DNA from: Paenibacillus xylanexedens
Lineage (GTDB): Bacteria > Bacillota > Bacilli > Paenibacillales > Paenibacillaceae
Direction: 5' to 3'
NCBI RefSeq assembly: GCF_007680605.1
Contig: NZ_VEIO01000001.1
Coordinates: 1,054,001-1,118,000, forward strand
Length of the DNA: 64,000 nucleotides
Positions 24,869-31,850 of this stretch are shown here, piece by piece. Under the pieces are notes generated by a model that searched no databases, had not been told where the DNA came from, and saw only the letters and a list, made by a program, of their open reading frames with translations. The position numbers and the translations under genes were made by a program. The stretch's first letter is position 1; every line of letters begins with the position of its first letter.

Positions 24869-27028
24869 ATGCTGCACGCGCTGGAAGTGATTCAACGTTA
24901 TAAATCAGGAAAGACCCAACAACAACATTTGCAACAAGAGCAACAAGAGCCGCAATGGCTGCAATGGTTAGTCGCGGCGGAGAAGCCGCGAATTAATCTG
25001 GAGCGGATTCACTCCATTGCCGAACTTCAGCAGACGAATGCGGTATTGGATTACACCGAGCGCACACTTCGCATGCTGGATGAAATGCAGCTTTCGTTCT
25101 GGATTCGGGAGTTGCTCGAAGAGGTGCTGGCCTGGTCAGAAACGGCAAAAGGGGGTTCACTGGAACAGCGCAGAACGTGGCAACAGCAGGGGATTAACCT
25201 GTTCGTACATAATATTGGCTCTGCTCAGCTGTACCATCTTTATACTAGTGATCAAGAAAATGGACTGGAATCGGCAGCCTCGCCGAGACAGGAGATCATT
25301 CGTATTTTAATATCAACGCATGGACTGATTGGGCAATACATACGGGGGGAAATCCCGTACGCCGAGAATATACCGTTGCGTGCTTTGATTACCGAAGGCT
25401 GGGTTACCAGCGGTGAACTTCGTATCATGTTAATGGCTCTGAATCAATGTATTATTGGAGCGGTTGATTCGGGTCTTTGGGAGCAGGTTCAGGATGAAGT
25501 AGCGCAGATTGTGGACTGGATCGTGTCACGAACGGAGCATACAGACTGGAGCGTGAAGGAGCGTTTATCTCGCCTGAGAAGTCATTCCATCCGGCAAGGT
25601 GAGGCGATGGATGAAACGTATGCGAAGCTGAAACAACAGTTTCCTGTGGAGCAACAACTGTCTGCTCTTGCATCGCGTACATTGTGGTATGTGGAGTCGG
25701 CCATGCGGGATTTTTCGCTGGAAGAGATGGTCAAGGTGTTTTTACTTGCACTTCATAGCGAAGAGCGGGAGAAGGAAATAGAGGGGCATTCAAAGGACTC
25801 TTCATTGACCTCTATACGTCACATCAGCTTCGAACCGTTAATGAACACGATGTATTACGACTATAAGGGTGTCAAAAAGCTGAATATTTACAAGAAACGT
25901 ATGATTGAAAAATATCTGGAACAGTATTCATGGGAACAGATGACCGCTGGCGAGCAGTTGCCTTATCCGCATCTGGGGCATCGGATTGAACGTTATCCCG
26001 ATCTGCCCGATACGTTATTTGTAACCTTTGAATTCTCGCCTGCGGCCGAAAAATTGATTGCTTTTTGCATTGAAGCAGAGAAATCTCCGTTGTACGAACA
26101 GGCTGTACTGCTTTTATTTGATCTGTTTGGCCTGCGACGGGATGCGTATGATCGGTTCCACAACGAGGAGACGTACCTTTCGGATATGAATAGCTCGGGA
26201 GACTACAAAAAAGTGCTCCTTGACTATATGGTGGGCAAACGTGTACTTGATATCGGCCCGGGTGGCGGTGTGTTGCTGGATTTGATTGAGCAGGAGAAAC
26301 CCGAGGTTGAAGCGATTGGCATCGATATTTCGGCCAACGTGATCGAAGCGCTGGAGCGCAAGAAGCAACGGGAGTCTCATCGCTGGCATGTGATGAAAGG
26401 CGATGCTCTGCAACTGGATCAGTATGTGGCGCCGGGAACAGTGGATACGGTTATCTTTTCCTCTATCCTGCATGAGTTGTATTCCTATATTGAGCGTGAT
26501 GGACGCAGATTTAATACGGATACGGTGGCGGCTGCGTTGCAAAGTGCTTTTCAGGTGCTCTCGCCGGGCGGAAGAATCCTTATTCGGGATGGTATTATGA
26601 GTGAGCCGGAGTCACAGAAACGACGAATTCGATTCATGGAGCCGGATGGGTTAGGCTGGCTGGAACGTTATGCAGCTGACTTTAAAGGGCGCGGGATCAG
26701 TTACGAGCGTTTATCCGATGATGAGGTGATTATGCCGATTAATGATGCCATGGAGTTTCTGTACACGTATACCTGGGGGGAGGAAGCCTATGTGCATGAA
26801 GTTCAGGAGCAGTTCGGCGTATTTACACCGCAAGCCTATGAGATATGCATACGGGACACGTTAGGGGAGCAAGCGGATATCATCCTGCTACGTCATTTCC
26901 TGCAAGAAGGGTATACCGAAGCCTTGGCAGATCGGATTATTTTTATGGATGAGAAGGGTAAACCTGTATCCTTGCCTGACAGCACCTGTCTGATTGTGAT
27001 TGAGAAGAAGGGCATGGTAGGTGAATGA
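24869..27028 (+). CDS. Large protein with C-terminal class I SAM-dependent methyltransferase domain
   Basis: The 719-residue protein has two parts. Residues 1 to about 430 form a mostly helical region that I do not recognise, with a Gln-rich stretch near the N-terminus (KTQQQHLQQEQQEPQ). From about 440 a class I methyltransferase fold follows, with motif I VLDIGPGGGVLLDLI near 460, the acidic IGIDIS end of strand 2, DTVIFSSILHELYSY and SPGGRILIRDGIM. GAGGGTGGAGAATCC precedes the ATG at 24869. Its stop overlaps the next gene by 4 bases. The methyl acceptor is unknown; the large helical domain is probably a substrate-recognition unit. Confidence 0.85.
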   Translation: MLHALEVIQRYKSGKTQQQHLQQEQQEPQWLQWLVAAEKPRINLERIHSIAELQQTNAVLDYTERTLRMLDEMQLSFWIRELLEEVLAWSETAKGGSLEQRRTWQQQGINLFVHNIGSAQLYHLYTSDQENGLESAASPRQEIIRILISTHGLIGQYIRGEIPYAENIPLRALITEGWVTSGELRIMLMALNQCIIGAVDSGLWEQVQDEVAQIVDWIVSRTEHTDWSVKERLSRLRSHSIRQGEAMDETYAKLKQQFPVEQQLSALASRTLWYVESAMRDFSLEEMVKVFLLALHSEEREKEIEGHSKDSSLTSIRHISFEPLMNTMYYDYKGVKKLNIYKKRMIEKYLEQYSWEQMTAGEQLPYPHLGHRIERYPDLPDTLFVTFEFSPAAEKLIAFCIEAEKSPLYEQAVLLLFDLFGLRRDAYDRFHNEETYLSDMNSSGDYKKVLLDYMVGKRVLDIGPGGGVLLDLIEQEKPEVEAIGIDISANVIEALERKKQRESHRWHVMKGDALQLDQYVAPGTVDTVIFSSILHELYSYIERDGRRFNTDTVAAALQSAFQVLSPGGRILIRDGIMSEPESQKRRIRFMEPDGLGWLERYAADFKGRGISYERLSDDEVIMPINDAMEFLYTYTWGEEAYVHEVQEQFGVFTPQAYEICIRDTLGEQADIILLRHFLQEGYTEALADRIIFMDEKGKPVSLPDSTCLIVIEKKGMVGE

Positions 27029-27603
27029 GCGCAGAAGCTTATACAAGCTTGTATTTTGTACGACATGCAGAATCCAGGTTCATCGAAGGTCAGGAGCGCG
27101 AGCGTGGACTGACGGAACAGGGGAATTTGGATGCGAAAAAGGTCGCTCAGCTTCTGCATAAAGAGGACGTGGAGGTATTTTACTCCAGTCCTTTTCTCAG
27201 GGCTGTACATACCATTCAGCGTCTGGCGGATTTGTGCGGGAAGTCTGTATTCATTGAGGAAGATTTACGTGAGCGTACGCTGTCGGGCACCCACGTAAAA
27301 CATGATGATTTTTATGAAGCCAAGCGGCAGTTATATGATGATATTGCGTTTGCTTTTCCAGGTGGAGAGTCTGGCATTCAGGCCCAGAAGAGAGCCGTTA
27401 ACACGATTGAACAAATGTTAGGAGAACATAGGGGGAAAAAGGTCGTAATCGGTACGCATGGTGATATCATGACCCTTATTTTTCAGCATTATAATCCGAG
27501 TTATGGTTTCGAGTTCTGGAAGAGCACAACGATGCCGGATATTTACAGGATGGATTTGGATCAAGCTGACAAGATGCTTCAGATTACACGAATGTGGGAG
27601 TGA
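27025..27603 (+). CDS. Histidine phosphatase superfamily protein
   Basis: This 192-residue phosphatase of the phosphoglycerate mutase-like superfamily starts inside the methyltransferase stop codon (ATGA). The catalytic RHG-type motif is FVRHAESRF (His14 in the RHAE form). The rest of the pocket is in SSPFLRAVHTIQRLA, the DLRERTLSG segment and VVIGTHGDIMTL, which holds the second histidine. It dephosphorylates small phosphorylated metabolites or proteins; the target is not evident. Coupled translation with its neighbours suggests a joint role. Confidence 0.9.
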   Translation: MSAEAYTSLYFVRHAESRFIEGQERERGLTEQGNLDAKKVAQLLHKEDVEVFYSSPFLRAVHTIQRLADLCGKSVFIEEDLRERTLSGTHVKHDDFYEAKRQLYDDIAFAFPGGESGIQAQKRAVNTIEQMLGEHRGKKVVIGTHGDIMTLIFQHYNPSYGFEFWKSTTMPDIYRMDLDQADKMLQITRMWE

Positions 27604-27608
27604 AGGAT

Positions 27609-28295
27609 GTGAAAATTACGTTTTTGCCGGGTACATATACGGTGGACAAATTAGATGTGACACCGTTACAGGATAGAACATACTGCATATTTGATCTGGA
27701 AGGAACAGGAATTGATACCACTGTGGAGAGTGTCACTCAGTTTGGTGCAGTACGCTACAAAAGGAGCGAGGGAGCTAGTGAATCCAGTTTCTCTTCTCTG
27801 GTTCGGGCATCCAAACCGATTCCGGAAGCGGTGGAAAAACTCACGGGTATTACGAATCAAGCGATATCACAGGCTCCGCTTTTTAATGAGGTTTATGGAC
27901 GATTCTGCAGCTTTATCGGAGATCAGGTCCTCGTGACTCATGCGGGATATGAATATGATCTGCCTATGCTGGAGCGTCATTGTGAAGAATTAGGGCTAAA
28001 GATGTTTACCAACAAGGTGCTGGATACCAAGGCGATGTTTACGTATATTCATCCCGAGGTAACGGACGTAGTTTCAACCGATTTTCTTATCGCATATTAC
28101 AAGCTGGATACAGAAGGCATTCACAGACATGATGCGCTGGCGGATTGTGGCATTATTGCCCGTATCTTCGAATGTGTACTCGAAGAATATGAGGAACGGG
28201 GATTAGATCATTTTATAGCCGATTCCAGTAAACAAATGAAACGTTTTGTTATACCTGAGATGTATTTGAAGAAGGAGAATGGAGTGACGGAATGA
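27609..28295 (+). CDS. DEDDh 3'-5' exonuclease (DnaQ-like)
   Basis: The roughly 228-residue exonuclease has all DEDDh residues: FDLEGTGID (Asp and Glu), LVTHAGYEYDLPMLERH (Asp), and HDALADCGIIARIFE (His and Asp). The fold and spacing match the DnaQ/PolC epsilon group, acting on DNA or RNA 3' ends. Start choice is uncertain: GTG codons at 27594, 27600 and 27609 are in frame, and GGGAG at 27596-27600 best serves 27609. It overlaps the following gene by 4 bases. It is not fused to a polymerase or BRCT domain. Confidence 0.85.
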   Translation: MKITFLPGTYTVDKLDVTPLQDRTYCIFDLEGTGIDTTVESVTQFGAVRYKRSEGASESSFSSLVRASKPIPEAVEKLTGITNQAISQAPLFNEVYGRFCSFIGDQVLVTHAGYEYDLPMLERHCEELGLKMFTNKVLDTKAMFTYIHPEVTDVVSTDFLIAYYKLDTEGIHRHDALADCGIIARIFECVLEEYEERGLDHFIADSSKQMKRFVIPEMYLKKENGVTE

Positions 28296-28651
28296 GCAGA
28301 AGCGATGTGAACACATTGTTGCAAGATTTGAAGGAAGGACGCTTGCTGGACGAACGGAATTTCGAAGGACTGGATGTAGAAGCCTATCTGGATGAGCGTG
28401 ACGAAGCCCCATTTGCAGATGCGTGGATGCAGGCTTATGAACGCTATGCCGGTGACTCGGTCGTAGCCGAAGATGAAGTGTTGCGGCAGATCAGGGAGAC
28501 GGCATTTAAACGAACACTATCTTTAACAGGTGAACCGGAGTTAGCGGGTTATGTCAGCGATGATTTTGGATTGATCGGTTGTTACTTGCTGCAAGGTAGT
28601 GGACAGGATGCATTTGTGGAACGGTTGTATGAGGGATACGTTAAAGCGTAG
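28292..28651 (+). CDS. Small acidic helical protein of unknown function
   Basis: This 119-residue protein, which I do not recognise, is coupled to the exonuclease through an ATGA overlap. It is acidic and predicted mostly helical: SDVNTLLQDLKEGRLLDERN, LDVEAYLDERDEAPFADAW, EDEVLRQIRETAFKRTLSLT, then DDFGLIGCYLLQG and an ERLYEGYVKA tail. It has no membrane helix or metal motif. As the last gene of the operon it could be a partner or inhibitor of the exonuclease. No terminator is visible directly after it. Confidence 0.7.
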   Translation: MSRSDVNTLLQDLKEGRLLDERNFEGLDVEAYLDERDEAPFADAWMQAYERYAGDSVVAEDEVLRQIRETAFKRTLSLTGEPELAGYVSDDFGLIGCYLLQGSGQDAFVERLYEGYVKA

Positions 28652-28693
28652 GGAGATAAAGTACTTTTTTAGAGCGGCTATAATCGTATTATC

Positions 28694-28957
28694 CCCTTTT
28701 TGTAGACAAGAGAAAAAAGACATCTGTTAAGATGGACTTAATCTTGCCAAACAAAGGGGATTTTTTCATGGCTAAAAAAGGACAAATTAGACTTGGAACT
28801 GGAGGTAGCTTGGCTGGTTGTCAACGAGGAACACATGAGTATACGTGAACAGGAAAAGAGTTTTAACATTCTGGGTTGCCAAAATTGTGACAAGGTTCAG
28901 AACAGGAACATTGGTATTCTGGAGGAAAATGACGAGTTGACAACCTATTTTATCTAA
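28694..28957 (+). pseudogene. Decayed left end of an IS3-family insertion sequence (orfA remnant)
   Basis: The ATG at 28768 opens MAKKGQ, a typical start of IS3-family OrfA in these bacteria, behind GGGGATTTTTTC. The frame then breaks. In the shifted frame the sequence reads LDLELEVAWLVVNEEHMSIR and then a degenerate continuation to a stop at 28957, resembling the helix-turn-helix part of OrfA. A TGTAGACAAG stretch upstream may be the terminal repeat. No right end or OrfB is visible, so this is a dead fragment. Limits are approximate. Confidence 0.55.
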
Positions 28958-29066
28958 GATAATGTGGGAGGTGTTAAATTTATCCTGTTGGAAAGGAAGA
29001 TGGTAATATAAGAAATTTAGAGGATTTCATTGCTTGGAAGAAACATACATACTAGGAGGAACTTAA

Positions 29067-30266
29067 TTGCAATACCTTAGGAAGGGTTTACTCAAAAGAA
29101 CTTTTATTATTTTTAACGTGTTTATTCTAATGTTTGTTGTAGCGGTAGAAGTAAAAGTAGAGGCTGCAAGTACAGATTTTGCTGTCGGTGAACTGGAAGC
29201 GGGTGTTATCATGCAATGGGGTGGAACAGCACTCCTTGCAGCATCGGGAAATGCAACTAGTATTGACCCGGTTATTATGGAGCAATTTCATCATTTTGGA
29301 CGACAGGCCTGGCAAGATGCGGATGCACAAACAAGATCCGCTATTACGTCTTCAATCAAGGGTTTGGATGATCTTTGGGGGACAAACAGAAAGTACAGTC
29401 TTCAATGGTCTTCTGATGCGCAAATCTATCTCGTGAAAAAATTTAATGAATATTTTGGCGCGGGAGTTTTGATCAATGCTTCGACCAATAAAGTAGAAAA
29501 AGTCGCTACGATTAATTCGGTTATTACGAATTCATATGTTGACGCATCTAAACAAACGGTAGGATTCGGTGAACTGGGATTTATGAAGACCTCGTACGGT
29601 AAAGATATTTATCTTATGGAGGTAAGGATAGATGGGGTTGGAGCTATAACTGGTGTACGTTTCAATGAAGATTACTTTTTACCTAAGGATAGCCCTTTAA
29701 AAAATGAAAAGTACCCTAATGCATTGGCTGCATATCGTGCAGTAGTCAAGGAGTTAGGGATAAAACCAACTTTAAGAAGTATTGAGCCAACGTTTCTAGT
29801 GCAATACCCTAGTGCTCGTTTTAATCCCTTGTCGTTCCCTGAAACTTTTCCAACACGGTTAACGATCCCTGCGTTAAAGGGGATTGTAAATAGCCGCGGA
29901 GAAATAACTACTCTTGAGAAACCGAACATCGGTCGGGTTGGAAACAGCCTTACCGGAGAAATTGCGATCAGTTATCCTACCTTTATTGGAGATACGGGTA
30001 CGTTTACTTCATCAGACGCTGTCACAGTTGCGCCTCCCGAAGAACCGGGCGGTGGAGGAAATGGTAACGGAGATGGGGGGACAACGGATTCCCCAACATA
30101 CTCACCTTTAGATCTAATTGTTTACAAAGCAATGTTGCAATTTATACAGAACTATCGAGTTAACCATTCAAACAACCTGGACCAATTACTTGAATACATG
30201 AAATTAAATGACTATGGAAAGCCGTCAAATAAAGATGCTTGGAACACCTGGTTGGAGAGTTTTTAA
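29067..30266 (+). CDS. Secreted protein of unknown function
   Basis: I do not recognise this 399-residue protein. It starts at TTG 29067 behind a perfect AGGAGGA site. A basic N-terminus and hydrophobic stretch (RTFIIFNVFILMFVVAVEV) end at VEAAS, so a signal peptide with cleavage near residue 34 is likely. The mature part has a helical region (EQFHHFGRQAWQDADAQTRS), a mid section rich in beta strands, a Pro/Gly-rich linker near 325-345 (PPEEPGGGGNGNGDGGT) and a short helical C-terminal domain ending in WNTWLESF. It is AT-richer than its neighbours and lies between an IS remnant and an Imm8-like remnant, so it is probably acquired. Confidence 0.75.
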   Translation: MQYLRKGLLKRTFIIFNVFILMFVVAVEVKVEAASTDFAVGELEAGVIMQWGGTALLAASGNATSIDPVIMEQFHHFGRQAWQDADAQTRSAITSSIKGLDDLWGTNRKYSLQWSSDAQIYLVKKFNEYFGAGVLINASTNKVEKVATINSVITNSYVDASKQTVGFGELGFMKTSYGKDIYLMEVRIDGVGAITGVRFNEDYFLPKDSPLKNEKYPNALAAYRAVVKELGIKPTLRSIEPTFLVQYPSARFNPLSFPETFPTRLTIPALKGIVNSRGEITTLEKPNIGRVGNSLTGEIAISYPTFIGDTGTFTSSDAVTVAPPEEPGGGGNGNGDGGTTDSPTYSPLDLIVYKAMLQFIQNYRVNHSNNLDQLLEYMKLNDYGKPSNKDAWNTWLESF

Positions 30267-30271
30267 AATTG

Positions 30272-30314
30272 AGCCTATGCCTTGCTAGTCTGTCTGACTA
30301 GTGAGGCTTTTTCT
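30272..30314 (+). terminator. Terminator after the secreted protein gene
   Basis: AGCCTATGCCTTGCTAGTC pairs with GACTAGTGAGGCT around TGTCT, followed by TTTTTC. Confidence 0.85.
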
Positions 30315-30371
30315 TGCTACTGATTCCAAATAAACTAGTAACCTATTTTTTACTGTAAGAGGTGCACTAAC

Positions 30372-30600
30372 ATGATCCAACCCTTACTCGAAGATATTGT
30401 CATTACAGGAAACCCAGTATCCATGGCAAATTACAGTTCACAGGAACAGAAGATATTGGAAATGATTTTTATCTGTCAGGTACCGCTTGCATCGGAACTG
30501 ATGATGGTGATGGAGCGGATTGTTTTGGCTTTGAAATGATCACCAGAAAGTTTCGTAGATTCCTAGCAGGGATTATTTTTTATCAAGAATGCTTCGTTTG
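30372..30600 (+). pseudogene. Frameshifted Imm8-like immunity protein remnant
   Basis: An ATG behind AGAGGTG opens MIQPLLEDIVITGNPVSMAN and runs to a stop at 30537. After about residue 25 the similarity moves to another frame that reads EDIGNDFYLSGTACIGTDDG, then DGADCFGFEMITRKF. That pattern (strand, iG..ggeG.d.F.FeV.T...) resembles the Imm8 immunity family of polymorphic toxin systems. A single indel near 30435-30445 would explain it. No toxin gene is next to it. Confidence 0.45.
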
Positions 30601-30674
30601 TATAAAAAAGAGGTCTCAAATGTGTATTGTGAGTTTGGGTCAACATCATGTACAATTCACCTACAGAGTTATGT

Positions 30675-30693
30675 GAGAATGATTATCATTATA
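30675..30693 (+). promoter_or_regulatory. Fur box upstream of the siderophore-binding lipoprotein gene
   Basis: GAGAATGATTATCATTATA matches the classical 19-base Fur box at 17 of 19 positions. It is 59 bases before the start codon, so expression should be induced by iron starvation. Confidence 0.88.
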
Positions 30694-30751
30694 GATTAAA
30701 GTACTCTGTTCTCATGATGACATCTACAGATTTAGAAATAGGGGGAAATGC

Positions 30752-31741
30752 ATGATGGCAAGACGGAGCAAAGGAATTCAAGGGTGGTTGATGTTGTTAT
30801 TGCTCACTGCAATGGTGATATCGGGTTGTAGCGCAAATAAGGAAACATCAGCGCAACAGGGAGATGCCAAGAAGAGCAACAGTGTGGAAACGGAAGCTTC
30901 GAACGCCGCGACACGTGTCGTAAAGGATGAATTTGGAGAAGTAACGATCCCGGTTCATCCACAGCGTATTGCAGGTATCTATGTCGAGGACTATCTCAAG
31001 GCGCTGGATATTACACCTGTTGTGCAATGGTATCATCCCACTTGGGGAGTACAGGATTATTTGAAGTTGGATGCGCCAAAGTTTGATACGACAGGCAGCA
31101 TCGAGGCACTTTTGCAATATAACCCGGATCTGATTATTGTGGACGGTGGGGTAGATGCAACACAATACGAACAATATAGCAAGGTAGCCCCAACCTACCG
31201 TCTGCCGGAGAGTGTTCTTCAGGACTCCAATCAGGTCTTGACGACAATTGCCGATATTGTAGGGCAGCCGGAAAAAGGGGTAGCATTTGAAGAACAATTC
31301 AAACAAAAAATTGCAGATGCGAAAGCAAAATTACAACAAACCATCGGAAATGAGACGGTTGCGGTTGTGAGGTTAAACGTAGCAGACAAAGGATTGGCGT
31401 TATTCGGGGTCAAAAATCGGTATACCGGATTTGTTTACTCTGATCTTGGACTTACTCCACATCCACTTGCCCGAGATATGAAAGAGTATCAAGAAATTCT
31501 GTCCGAAGAAGCGATTCCGAGTCTGGATGCCGATCACATTATCGTATTTCCTTCGAACGGAACCTGGGATTCCCCAGAAAATCAGGAGGCTATCCGTATG
31601 TTGGACGGAAAACTGTGGCAGTCGCTTCCTGCAGTTAAAAATAAACATGTCTACTTGATGGAAAGGTCTCACTGGCAGTCGGGAGCAGTCATTGCAAATT
31701 CCATGAAGATTGATGATTTGTTGGAAAAGATGACGCCATAA
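30752..31741 (+). CDS. Iron-siderophore ABC transporter substrate-binding lipoprotein
   Basis: This 329-residue lipoprotein has a signal peptide (LMLLLLTAMVISGCSANKE) with the lipobox cysteine near residue 26. A TroA/FepB-type binding fold follows: RVVKDEFGEVTIPVHPQRIA, ALLQYNPDLIIVDGG, and LDADHIIVFPSNGTW. It captures a ferric siderophore outside the membrane. GGGGGAAATGC precedes the ATG. It is Fur-controlled and has its own terminator. No permease or ATPase gene is present nearby, so it must use transporter partners encoded elsewhere. It is paired with the Btr-like regulator that follows. Confidence 0.92.
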   Translation: MMARRSKGIQGWLMLLLLTAMVISGCSANKETSAQQGDAKKSNSVETEASNAATRVVKDEFGEVTIPVHPQRIAGIYVEDYLKALDITPVVQWYHPTWGVQDYLKLDAPKFDTTGSIEALLQYNPDLIIVDGGVDATQYEQYSKVAPTYRLPESVLQDSNQVLTTIADIVGQPEKGVAFEEQFKQKIADAKAKLQQTIGNETVAVVRLNVADKGLALFGVKNRYTGFVYSDLGLTPHPLARDMKEYQEILSEEAIPSLDADHIIVFPSNGTWDSPENQEAIRMLDGKLWQSLPAVKNKHVYLMERSHWQSGAVIANSMKIDDLLEKMTP

Positions 31742-31757
31742 CTTGTGAGTTGAATAG

Positions 31758-31798
31758 AGAAAGTTCTTCAGCGTGGGTTGAAGAGCTTTCTTTTTTCG
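31758..31798 (+). terminator. Terminator after the binding lipoprotein gene
   Basis: GAAAGTTCTTCA pairs with TGAAGAGCTTTC around GCGTGGGT, followed by TTTTTTCG. Confidence 0.88.
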
Positions 31799-31814
31799 TT
31801 TACACTGACTCTAA

Positions 31815-31833
31815 TTGATAACAATTCTCATAT
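31815..31833 (+). promoter_or_regulatory. Fur box upstream of the Btr-like regulator
   Basis: TGATAACAATTCTCA matches TGATAATNATTATCA with two mismatches and sits about 20 bases before the start codon. Confidence 0.7.
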
Positions 31834-31850
31834 AAGGAAGATGGATCACA

